Of a stretch of 64,000 nt of DNA, positions 44,225 to 51,317 are shown in pieces. The notes under the pieces were generated by a model that was given only the letters and a program-made list of their open reading frames with translations, did no database searches and was not told the DNA's origin. The position numbers were made by a program, and so were the translations under genes. This DNA is from Candidatus Thorarchaeota archaeon (lineage in GTDB: Archaea > Asgardarchaeota > Thorarchaeia > Thorarchaeales > Thorarchaeaceae): positions 1,273,747-1,337,746 of the forward strand of contig CP070761.1 in assembly GCA_020348985.1 (NCBI GenBank), written 5' to 3'. Position 1 is the stretch's first letter; each line of letters opens with the position of its first letter.

Positions 44225-44518
44225 CTACACAGAGCTTGTTTTCGTCAAGGTGTCAACCTTGATTCTCATTCTTGTCTTCGTAACGCCTGGTGCTAGAGGG
44301 GTCAACAACAGTTGACTTAATTCTGCTTGGGAGAGAAAAAGCATACGAGATTTGCTGGAAGACTTTTCCAAAGGCATAGAACCTAACTTCATTCTGTAGT
44401 TCATCTCGGGCCTATTCTTGGGAAGAACTGTAAGGACGAATATCTGGATCAGTGCTCCGAAGTGATTGGCAACAGGCATCCTCACACCCACTGTCTTGAT
44501 TGCAATCTCATACCTCAT
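44225..44518 (-). CDS. Small hypothetical protein
   Basis: An ATG-initiated 97-residue frame with a protein-like pattern of alternating hydrophobic strands: YEIAIKTVGVRMPVANHFGA, LIQIFVLTVLP, and LTPLAPGVTKTRMRIKVDTL. The composition is moderately basic. No family recognised and no clear TATA box. It converges on the micro-ORF chain. Confidence 0.42.
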   Translation of the reverse strand: MRYEIAIKTVGVRMPVANHFGALIQIFVLTVLPKNRPEMNYRMKLGSMPLEKSSSKSRMLFLSQAELSQLLLTPLAPGVTKTRMRIKVDTLTKTSSV

Positions 44519-44725
44519 GGGCTACTAGAGTGAGAGAAAATGAAACTGGGACATCCAAGTACATGATTAGAACTGCTGCCTAGTTTAGCCACCTTCACAT
44601 TGACCAGAGTTATTATGATTAACATACCCGGATTCAAATCACTAATGGAATATACAAAATATCAAACGAATAATGAAAAACCTTAAGTTGCGCTTGAGCA
44701 GCGCACTTCAGAGTCAAGGGCAGAG

Positions 44726-44809
44726 ATGAAGACAAAGCCCAAATCTGGACCAAGAGGCCAAAGAATCACTGAAGACATTTACGTCTTACTCAACAGTTCT
44801 TTCCGATAG
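44726..44809 (+). CDS. Micro-ORF 5, 27 residues, uncertain
   Basis: A 27-residue ATG frame beginning MKTKPKSGPRGQRITEDIYV and ending LLNSSFR. A/T-rich TATA-like stretches (GAATATACAAAATATC near 44647 and CTTAAG near 44690) precede it. The basic N terminus and short length resemble the chain 0.7 kb upstream. SD is weak (AAGGG). Confidence 0.35.
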   Translation: MKTKPKSGPRGQRITEDIYVLLNSSFR

Positions 44810-44849
44810 CTGTGTTCTTTACATCAAACATTAACAGCGGAGGAATTTC

Positions 44850-44900
44850 ATGAATCCAAGGTACAATAATGCTGATTGTTTCTTAAGCCGCGATTCATGA
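44850..44900 (+). CDS. Micro-ORF 6, 16 residues, uncertain
   Basis: A 16-residue ATG frame (MNPRYNNADCFLSRDS) with a strong GCGGAGG six bases upstream, 59 bases before the ClC gene. It may be a leader peptide coupled to ClC expression. The strong SD is the main support. Confidence 0.35.
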   Translation: MNPRYNNADCFLSRDS

Positions 44901-44959
44901 GAAGGCCTGATTGCTTGTCCAGTCTCGTGAATTCATAGTTTCCGAGAGGCAGATTACAC

Positions 44960-46762
44960 ATGTTGGAGAAAGAAGTGAGAAACCAAAGAATAAGATTGTA
45001 CACGCTAGCAGCGTTGGTCGGAGTAATATCTGGTGTGACAGCCATTGCTTTCAGAGGACTCATTTTGGTTGTGAGCCTAGTTTTCGTATCTCTGCCTGTG
45101 TATCTTGGATCCTGGGGGTGGCTTATCGCGCCAGCTATTGGTGGACTTCTAGTGTCAATAATTGTGAAACGATTCGCACACGAGGCAAAGGGACATGGGG
45201 TTCCCGAACTCATCGATGCCTATGCACTTCGTGGAGGAATGATACGGGCCAGGGTTCCTCTTTTGAAGAGTCTAGCCTCAGCCATCTGCATAGGATCTGG
45301 TGGATCCTGTGGACGGGAGGGGCCCATAGCACAGATTGGTGGTGGTGCGGGCTCTGCTCTAGCCAGTTTCCTTGGACTTAATCGCAGGATGACAAAGACA
45401 CTTCTTGTATGCGGAACAGCGTCAGGGATTGCAGCAACCTTCAACGCCCCACTAGGAGGAGCCCTCTTTGGGATTGAAATTGTGGCTGGAGGAATCGCAG
45501 GGTTCCCTATAGTTCCTATAATCTTGTCCTCCGTGATCGCAACTGCACTGGCCGATGCCGTTCTTGGTACACAGCCATCATTTCAGGCGCCTTTGTTCTA
45601 TCTTGACAATTACATGGAGCTGGCATTCTATTTGACATTGGGCCTGATTCTTGGGATAATGAGTGTTCTTTGGTCACGGGGTTTCTACCAAATAGAAGAT
45701 ATATTGGAGAGAATGAAGGGCTCGAAACATGCGCTCACTGCTTTTGGTGGACTTCTGGTTGGCGCATTGGCACTGTTGGCTCTCAACATTGAGGCCGCAT
45801 TCGGATACACAGGGGTCATGAAACCAGGAGAACCATACTTCCCAGCTATCATGGGGGTAGGGTATGCCTTTGTGGATGCCACTTTGCTTGGACTGGTCGG
45901 AGTCAGTGTTCTTGTTATGTTTGGTCTACTGAAGTTCTTTGCCACATCAATCACTCTAGGCTCTGGAGGGTCTGGAGGCGTCTTCGCGCCGACACTCTTC
46001 ATAGGTGCGGCATTTGGAGGAGCGTTTGGTCTTGTCATAAACATTGCATTCCCAGAAATCGTTTCTCAGCCAATGGCTTATGCCTTGGTGGGTATGGCAG
46101 CTCTGTTTGCAGGTTCGGGCAGGGCTCCAATAACATGCATCGTGATGCTCATGGAAATGACAAACGACTACTCACTGATACTTCCACTCATGGCTGCAGT
46201 CTCTATGTCGTATCTTGTTTCTTCTTCAATTGAGGTTGAGAGTATCTACACTTTGAAACTGGCTCGTAGAGGCATCGACATCAAACGAAGTCAATACGTG
46301 GGGGCTTTGAGGGAAGTGAAGGCATCTCAAGTGATGACTGCTAGCCCCACAATTCTGAAACCTGACATGACAGTTCCGCAAGTTCTGAGAATAGTGGATG
46401 ATACCCATCATACCAAGTTTCCTGTAGTAGATTCTGACAACAAGATAGTTGGCACATTGATCACAGAGAACTTATTCGGTGGGCCTGAGGGAGGCTGCCC
46501 GGAGTGTCTAGTGCGGGACTTGATGAACGTAGAGGTTCTGATAGTCAGTTCTGAAGCTACAATGGACAGCGTTCTACACGGGATGCTAGAACGAGACGAA
46601 GGGCATGCTGTTGTGGTCGATCCTTTGAAACCAGAGAGGATGATAGGTTTTCTGACGAAGGCCGATGTTCTCAGTGCCTATGAGCTAGCCATTCTAAGGC
46701 TGAGGGAGGACGGAGAAGATGTTCATGAGATTGATCCACTGGACATGATTGCTTTCAGATAG
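44960..46762 (+). CDS. ClC-type chloride channel/transporter with CBS domains
   Basis: A 600-residue ClC protein with about ten membrane helices and two C-terminal CBS domains (about 455-590). Selectivity motifs: GSGGSCGREGP near 112 keeps the gating glutamate of GREGP, and GSGGSGGVFAPTLFIGAAFG near 335 is the GxFxP motif. Ser/Gly replace some consensus residues of the first motif (GSGIP is usual). The CBS pair may sense adenine nucleotides. The ATG has GAGG ten bases upstream. Confidence 0.93.
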   Translation: MLEKEVRNQRIRLYTLAALVGVISGVTAIAFRGLILVVSLVFVSLPVYLGSWGWLIAPAIGGLLVSIIVKRFAHEAKGHGVPELIDAYALRGGMIRARVPLLKSLASAICIGSGGSCGREGPIAQIGGGAGSALASFLGLNRRMTKTLLVCGTASGIAATFNAPLGGALFGIEIVAGGIAGFPIVPIILSSVIATALADAVLGTQPSFQAPLFYLDNYMELAFYLTLGLILGIMSVLWSRGFYQIEDILERMKGSKHALTAFGGLLVGALALLALNIEAAFGYTGVMKPGEPYFPAIMGVGYAFVDATLLGLVGVSVLVMFGLLKFFATSITLGSGGSGGVFAPTLFIGAAFGGAFGLVINIAFPEIVSQPMAYALVGMAALFAGSGRAPITCIVMLMEMTNDYSLILPLMAAVSMSYLVSSSIEVESIYTLKLARRGIDIKRSQYVGALREVKASQVMTASPTILKPDMTVPQVLRIVDDTHHTKFPVVDSDNKIVGTLITENLFGGPEGGCPECLVRDLMNVEVLIVSSEATMDSVLHGMLERDEGHAVVVDPLKPERMIGFLTKADVLSAYELAILRLREDGEDVHEIDPLDMIAFR

Positions 46763-46880
46763 ATCTCCTGACGAAGACTAGGAAAGTGGGTTCTGGTGGG
46801 AGTCTGAATGATTACTGGTGTTGCATCTGCATCCATGACCAGATTCAATAGCGTATCCGAGTTAACCATAGTGAACCAGA

Positions 46881-47114
46881 TTGCAGGTATTGGCATATGT
46901 ACACACTGACAAAAAGGATTCTAGATGGAAACCCCGGAACTACAATCATGTAAAGGGACTGATTTCCAGCTATTTGGTCAATGTCGATTCTTCAGAGAGG
47001 ACCGGAGAGGTGTTTTTCTTCGATACGAGAGAGAACCTCGATGCCTTCAAAAACTCCAAACTGGGGAAGAGCATTGGAAAAGCTTTGGAGCTTGTTCAGC
47101 TCGAATTCGAGTGA
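46881..47114 (+). CDS. Small alpha/beta protein, possible dimeric alpha-beta barrel
   Basis: A 77-residue frame starting at TTG 46881: QVLAYVHTDKKDSRWKPRNY, VKGLISSYLVNVDS, GEVFFFDTRENLDAFKNSKL. The pattern of strand, helix, strand, FFF-DTRENLDAF resembles small ferredoxin-like barrel proteins. The function is unknown. The start is uncertain (a second TTG lies at 46890). Confidence 0.55.
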   Translation: MQVLAYVHTDKKDSRWKPRNYNHVKGLISSYLVNVDSSERTGEVFFFDTRENLDAFKNSKLGKSIGKALELVQLEFE

Positions 47115-47180
47115 TTGGTATTTTTGCGAAACTGAGAACCCACTATGGGCTAGTTACTACGGATGGAAGTTTTAGTCTGT

Positions 47181-47645
47181 CTACACTCTTTCAAGCTCAG
47201 CCAGTGCAGACTTGAGATCTTCTTCGTCAAGCTCATCCTTGGTTGGCGCAGTTGGTTCTACTGCTAGGAATTTGTTGAGCTCATCAGCTAGCTGCACGCC
47301 CTGCTTCTTCATGACAAGTCGGATGAGACCGATGTTTACCTCAGGACCGGAAACGACACAGAGGACTCCCTTTCCACAGGCTGATGCGAAGATCTTACCT
47401 TCCGAAAACTCTGATGTGACAATCTCAAGTTCACCGATCTGAAGGTTCTTCCCCTGCTCTTCACTCGCACAGAAGACCGCGCTTGCGATTGCACCTATGG
47501 AATCCACGTCCACGGGGTAGTATGAGAGCTTGCTCACGTTGGCAATTGTAAGTCCGGTTTTGTCAACCAGTATGACCTTTGAGATTCCCTTGTCTTGACG
47601 GATTATCTCTGTTAGGATTCTGTCGAAAGCTTTTGGATCGCTCAT
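47181..47645 (-). CDS. Roadblock/LC7 domain protein with acidic tail
   Basis: A 154-residue Roadblock protein: ILTEIIRQDKGISKVILVDK, IGAIASAVFCASEEQGKNLQ and VLCVVSGPEVNIGLIRLVMK, followed by an acidic C-terminal tail (DELDEEDLKSALAELE). The ATG at 47645 is chosen because GAGGTGG lies just upstream. It follows another Roadblock gene by 10 bases and is probably co-transcribed. It may form heterodimers with that neighbour. Confidence 0.85.
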   Translation of the reverse strand: MSDPKAFDRILTEIIRQDKGISKVILVDKTGLTIANVSKLSYYPVDVDSIGAIASAVFCASEEQGKNLQIGELEIVTSEFSEGKIFASACGKGVLCVVSGPEVNIGLIRLVMKKQGVQLADELNKFLAVEPTAPTKDELDEEDLKSALAELERV

Positions 47646-47655
47646 TGATTCCACC

Positions 47656-47970
47656 TCATTTCTTGAGGACCACCAGTATTAGTCCTTCACCTGGTTCAGG
47701 TGCGATGTTAATCTCGCCCTTTTCAGTGTCGAGAGTAAGGAACGAGAGCTTGCCCTCGTCTAGTTCGTCGACAGCATCAAGGGCTTTGCCTACAAGCGAC
47801 GTTATGATTGCAGCGACGTTCTCGGTTGTATCTGGGTCCAAGTCACTGCTCAGAGGTAGTCCTTCCATGGTAGTGACAACCACGCCACGGACGCCCTCCT
47901 GGGATTTTAGCTGTGCAATGACTGTATCAAGTTTCTCTTGACTTATCAATATCTGGAAGCCCCACTGCAT
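47656..47970 (-). CDS. Roadblock/LC7 domain protein
   Basis: A Roadblock protein of about 104 residues: LDTVIAQLKSQEGVRGVVVT, GLPLSSDLDPDTTENVAAII and INIAPEPGEGLILVVLKK. The start is uncertain: ATG 47970, or an internal TTG at 47949. The promoter upstream holds a TATA box flanked by two TTTGCGCA elements. It precedes the second Roadblock gene with only 10 bases between. Confidence 0.85.
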   Translation of the reverse strand: MQWGFQILISQEKLDTVIAQLKSQEGVRGVVVTTMEGLPLSSDLDPDTTENVAAIITSLVGKALDAVDELDEGKLSFLTLDTEKGEINIAPEPGEGLILVVLKK

Positions 47971-48048
47971 CAATTGTGCATTTCGTAGTCTGTACCCCAA
48001 TCTTGGGTATTTCAGACTTGTGGTTACGTGTACCGTCTTGAGTGCGTG

Positions 48049-48087
48049 TTTTGCGCAAAATGATATAACCTTGTATTACTTTGCGCA
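48049..48087 (-). promoter_or_regulatory. TATA box flanked by two TTTGCGCA elements
   Basis: A perfect 12-base palindrome TTTTGCGCAAAA (48049-48060) and a second TTTGCGCA (48080-48087) lie 30 bases apart centre to centre, about three helical turns, on either side of TATA-like GGTTATATCA (48061-48070, minus strand). This is the promoter for the two minus-strand Roadblock genes. The symmetry suggests a dimeric regulator occupying both sites. Confidence 0.55.
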
Positions 48088-48142
48088 CTACTTCCGAAAT
48101 AAAAAGATGTGACGAGGCTTGCTGTCCTCGTCACCTAAACCT

Positions 48143-49714
48143 CTAATCCTCCTCCTCTTCGAAGAGTTCCTTGGAAGCTTTTCTCATTTGTTTGAGCTGA
48201 GCAGTAGACATCTGATCTGCCATTGCTGAAGGTGCACCCGCTGACGCAGCCATCTCCATCTCTTCGAGCCGCTCCATACTCTCCTCTTCTGAGGCAAGAA
48301 CTTCGTCAGCCCTGTCAAGAGATTTTGCTACTGGCTTAGGAGCGCCTTTTGCTGTCTTCTTGAGCGCAGCTCTAAAACTAGAGATTCGTTCCTTGCCCTT
48401 CTTTGTGTCACCACGAAGCGATTCTTCACCCGCCTTTTGAGCGACAAATGTGGCGCCAACGGTTGGGTCAAGTGTTTCTACAATCTCTTCTTCCTTCTTC
48501 GCCACCTTGAGCTTCTTTGTCACCGCTCTGACTCGTCGAGCTCCTTCTGCATCTGTGTACTCGACTTGAACTTGGATGGGAACTTCAGGGGTTTCAATCT
48601 TGCCGTCTGGCTCGACCTCGAAGTAGAGTTCGTGGTCTTCACCAACTACGCCAATCCTTCCTTCGGCCTTCTCTTTGAGCTCCTCAACAACCGCTCTTGA
48701 TACACCAGATGCATCCTTGACTTTCATTCCAGGCGGGGTGACCAATCGGACCTCCACATCACGTCCAAGCAGACTTGCACCAGCCAGCTCTGACAGACTT
48801 CTATCAAGCTCGTTGGGCTGGACATAGTACATCTGCCCACCGGTTGCCTCTGGCAATAGACCTAGAGTCCTTAGCTCCATGCCTGACCCAGAAGCGATTC
48901 CAACGACATCAAGCGAAGTACCAATCTTGCGGTACATGCCACCCATCTTCTCGTAGTATTCATTGGCGGGCGTCACCTGATATCCTTCAAGAGCTCCGAT
49001 TCCTTCATTGGCAAGACCGTCGGTGAGTAATACAACTCTGTCTACATTTCTGTGCTTGGCAACCACATAGCCCATGGCTACTGCCGGTCCAAGTGCAGTT
49101 CCACCTTGATCTCGAAGTGCCTGAACGTGCTTCTTCAGCTTTGCAGCGTTGGGTCCAACGTTGACCATCTTTACTCTGTCCAAGAGCTTCTTGGTGGCAT
49201 CCAAGATTTGGTCCAGACTCGGATAGGTCTCGCGAGGAAGCTCGAATCCCTCTCCTGTTTCCATGTTCCGTGCGACTACTCCGCTTTCAAACTCGATAAG
49301 TCCGAATAGCGTATCAGGCGAATTCGCAGCCAGACTATCGATTGATGTGCTGAGGCTTCTCTTGACGGCCGCCAGATTGGCTCCTGCCATCGAGCCAGAA
49401 ACATCAATTAGAGCAAGAAATGCTCTTCCTGCCGCAGATTCTATACCCGTAGTCTCATCTATGGTCTCAGGTGGGGGAGTGATTTCAAAATCGGCCTCGT
49501 CTCCAGCCACAACAACCTCACCTTCGATTACATTGAGGGTGCCACAGAAAGTGCAATTGAAATGCTTGCCGACTTTGGGGTCTTCCTTTATCTCTTCTAC
49601 ACTGAGGAGAAAGCCATTGCATTTGTGGCATGCTATAGGCTTGCCCACAATCTTTGTCGTTTCGCGCGCAAGATCTCCAAATTCAACACGCACGACATAT
49701 GGTATATCGCTCAT
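48143..49714 (-). CDS. Zinc-ribbon and vWA protein resembling Sec23/24 trunk
   Basis: A 523-residue protein. An N-terminal zinc ribbon (CHKC and CTFCG, about 20 residues apart, near residues 28-60) is followed by a vWA domain, a beta-sandwich-like region and a helical C-terminal tail rich in Glu/Lys. That order is that of Sec23/Sec24 coat proteins, reported from Asgard archaea. The vWA metal site is intact (DVSGSM near 106, then GTAL and TDG), whereas Sec23/24 have degenerate sites; so a general vWA protein is an alternative. The ATG at 49714 is used; longer frames have no better SD. Confidence 0.78.
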   Translation of the reverse strand: MSDIPYVVRVEFGDLARETTKIVGKPIACHKCNGFLLSVEEIKEDPKVGKHFNCTFCGTLNVIEGEVVVAGDEADFEITPPPETIDETTGIESAAGRAFLALIDVSGSMAGANLAAVKRSLSTSIDSLAANSPDTLFGLIEFESGVVARNMETGEGFELPRETYPSLDQILDATKKLLDRVKMVNVGPNAAKLKKHVQALRDQGGTALGPAVAMGYVVAKHRNVDRVVLLTDGLANEGIGALEGYQVTPANEYYEKMGGMYRKIGTSLDVVGIASGSGMELRTLGLLPEATGGQMYYVQPNELDRSLSELAGASLLGRDVEVRLVTPPGMKVKDASGVSRAVVEELKEKAEGRIGVVGEDHELYFEVEPDGKIETPEVPIQVQVEYTDAEGARRVRAVTKKLKVAKKEEEIVETLDPTVGATFVAQKAGEESLRGDTKKGKERISSFRAALKKTAKGAPKPVAKSLDRADEVLASEEESMERLEEMEMAASAGAPSAMADQMSTAQLKQMRKASKELFEEEED

Positions 49715-49764
49715 GACTCGTTTCGACTCTGGAAACGCATCAGAGCTGGTTCTCAGCATTTGGA

Positions 49765-49911
49765 TCAATCCTCGAGTTGTGAGCGACACTCAACTACAAG
49801 AGCTTTCCGTGTCTCAGCCTCCTTCTCCGGATTCGCCACAGTCTTTGCACAAGCGGGGTCATCATCCCGCAATCCAGATTCATCACTGAAACTAGAGAGG
49901 TCACCATGCAT
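49765..49911 (-). CDS. Small acidic frame in the leader of the vWA gene, uncertain
   Basis: A 48-residue ATG frame (MHGDLSSFSDESGLRDDDPA, then KEAETRKALVVECRSQL) lies between a TATA-like CAATATAGT near 49990 and the vWA gene. No SD is obvious. It may be a small protein or chance; the 5' leader of the vWA gene would otherwise be about 250 bases. Confidence 0.25.
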   Translation of the reverse strand: MHGDLSSFSDESGLRDDDPACAKTVANPEKEAETRKALVVECRSQLED

Positions 49912-50086
49912 GCCAAAGGAGCAGGGACTCCAATGGAGTGATTCATCTCTAAGTAGTGGATTGGAATTGGTACTTCCGTGCATACTATATTGGTATTGGG
50001 AGAAAGGATGACTGGGCGGCTGATTGGAATCTCGTTGCGGAATTGTGTTCTTTACAAATCACAATTGTGGGTGTGGGGTACACATC

Positions 50087-50449
50087 TTAAGGCCACAGCC
50101 ATACAGTGTCGAAGAAGGTCACGTTCCGGAGGTAGCTCTCTGAAGTCACCGTTCCTCTCACCACAACAATAGAATACAACCATGAAAATGTCAATCTCTC
50201 ATCAGAGAACATTAGACTGCCTGTTCCATCTGACAAGGTGGCAATGTAAGTACCACCCATCTGCTCCTGAAGGACTTGAGTAATGTTTCCTTTGACTGTG
50301 ACAGCAGTACCAATTGCAATAGTTCCATCGTTGATGTCGGAGATACTGGTTAGCTGGCCGATGCCATCATGCCACGCGACTACTGCTGCCGCCGAAACAA
50401 TTGAGACTAGCGAAAGAAGTGATACTACAAGTAGAATCCGTCTCCTCAA
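50087..50449 (-). CDS. Exported OB-fold protein
   Basis: A 120-residue protein with an N-terminal signal/anchor (MRRRILLVVSLLSLVSIVSA) and an OB-fold-like body: IGTAVTVKGNITQVLQEQMG, YIATLSDGTGSLMFSD and VVVRGTVTSESYLRNVTFFD. It is predicted to act outside the membrane. The TTG start has GGAGG six bases upstream. Its ligand is unknown. Confidence 0.72.
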   Translation of the reverse strand: MRRRILLVVSLLSLVSIVSAAAVVAWHDGIGQLTSISDINDGTIAIGTAVTVKGNITQVLQEQMGGTYIATLSDGTGSLMFSDERLTFSWLYSIVVVRGTVTSESYLRNVTFFDTVWLWP

Positions 50450-50689
50450 GCCAATCCTCCTCTGAACAACAATGCTCCTTGATTGTGTTAAGGTTTGTGA
50501 CAGTATAGGTTCTGTACTCGTAAACTGGTTGTTCAGAGCTTCTGTTCAGTTGAACTCTATGTCACAACATAGGCAATAATGACCTCTCCAGAAGGTATAC
50601 GGCCTCCTCGCCATTTGCGGTTTTAAGTAAATCGCATTCGGAGCGGTTCATCTAATCAAAAAGAATAAACCGATTGTCACAACGCGTAA

Positions 50690-50698
50690 GATTTAAAC
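50690..50698 (+). promoter_or_regulatory. TATA box of the Roadblock gene at 50748
   Basis: GATTTAAAC lies about 50 bases upstream of the ATG at 50748, correct for an archaeal promoter with a leader of about 25 bases. The remainder of 50450-50747 shows only A/T-rich promoter-like sequence for the divergent OB-fold gene. Confidence 0.5.
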
Positions 50699-50747
50699 TG
50701 GAGAGCAGTCTGAGCAACTAAGAGAGCCTGTAAGGAGAGTTGTTGGA

Positions 50748-51116
50748 ATGGTTGACAAGGCCAAGATTGAGAGTATTGTTGCAGATACGATGGCAGCAAA
50801 TGCTGACATTGAAGGGGTTGTTGTCTGTGATTCAAAGGCCAAGGTGATCTTTGGGCACACTGTGATGGCAGGTGTTAAGCACTCAGAAGTTGCGGATTTG
50901 GCAGTCAAGATTGCCACCAACTCCTCTGGGCTAGCTGGAAAGCTTGACAAGGGTGGACTTAACGAGGTCAGCATCGCTTCAGAGAAAGGCTTCATAATTG
51001 TACTCGGCGATGTGAAGATGGTTCTTGCAGGCATAGCAGGGGAGGGCGCTAGAGAATCTCTAGGGCTACTGAGAATGGCCCTCAGGCGTGCCCTCAGAGC
51101 GATGGTCGCTGACTAG
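50748..51116 (+). CDS. Roadblock/LC7 domain protein
   Basis: A 122-residue Roadblock protein: VADTMAANADIEGVVVCDSK, VADLAVKIATNSSGLAGKLD and GFIIVLGDVKMVLAGIAGEG. It has its own TATA promoter and an SD-like GGAGAG upstream. It is the fourth Roadblock gene in the region and has no adjacent GTPase. It lies between an exported OB-fold protein and SMC. Confidence 0.85.
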   Translation: MVDKAKIESIVADTMAANADIEGVVVCDSKAKVIFGHTVMAGVKHSEVADLAVKIATNSSGLAGKLDKGGLNEVSIASEKGFIIVLGDVKMVLAGIAGEGARESLGLLRMALRRALRAMVAD

Positions 51117-51188
51117 AATCAAAGCGCGCTGTTAGGGGTATCTTTTTCTGTGCATATAGTGTAGACCGCGCAACCGTGAGATGTATAT

Positions 51189-51246
51189 CCAGATATACTG
51201 GCAGTATTACGGGTGTGTTACCAACCGCTAAGATGGGATATATTCC
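51189..51246. promoter_or_regulatory. Two A/T-centred palindromes upstream of SMC
   Basis: CCAGATATACTGG (51189-51201, arms CCAG/CTGG) and GGGATATATTCCC (51234-51246, arms GGGA/TCCC) each enclose a TATA-like centre, 45 bases apart. The second lies about 75 bases before the SMC start and may be its TATA box inside an operator. Confidence 0.4.
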
Positions 51247-51317
51247 CTTGATAATCGGGGTAGACACGCCAAAAGGCATGCGAAAACGACACTCATAACA
51301 CCGGAAGGGAACGGATC

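Noticed and set aside
44848..45213. Minus-strand frame of 121 codons over the ClC start
   Set aside because: Overlaps the well-supported ClC gene and shows no family resemblance.
46809..46910. 33-residue ATG frame (MITGVASASMTRFNSVSELT start)
   Set aside because: It has a partial SD but overlaps the better-supported 46881 gene and has no relatives that I recognise.
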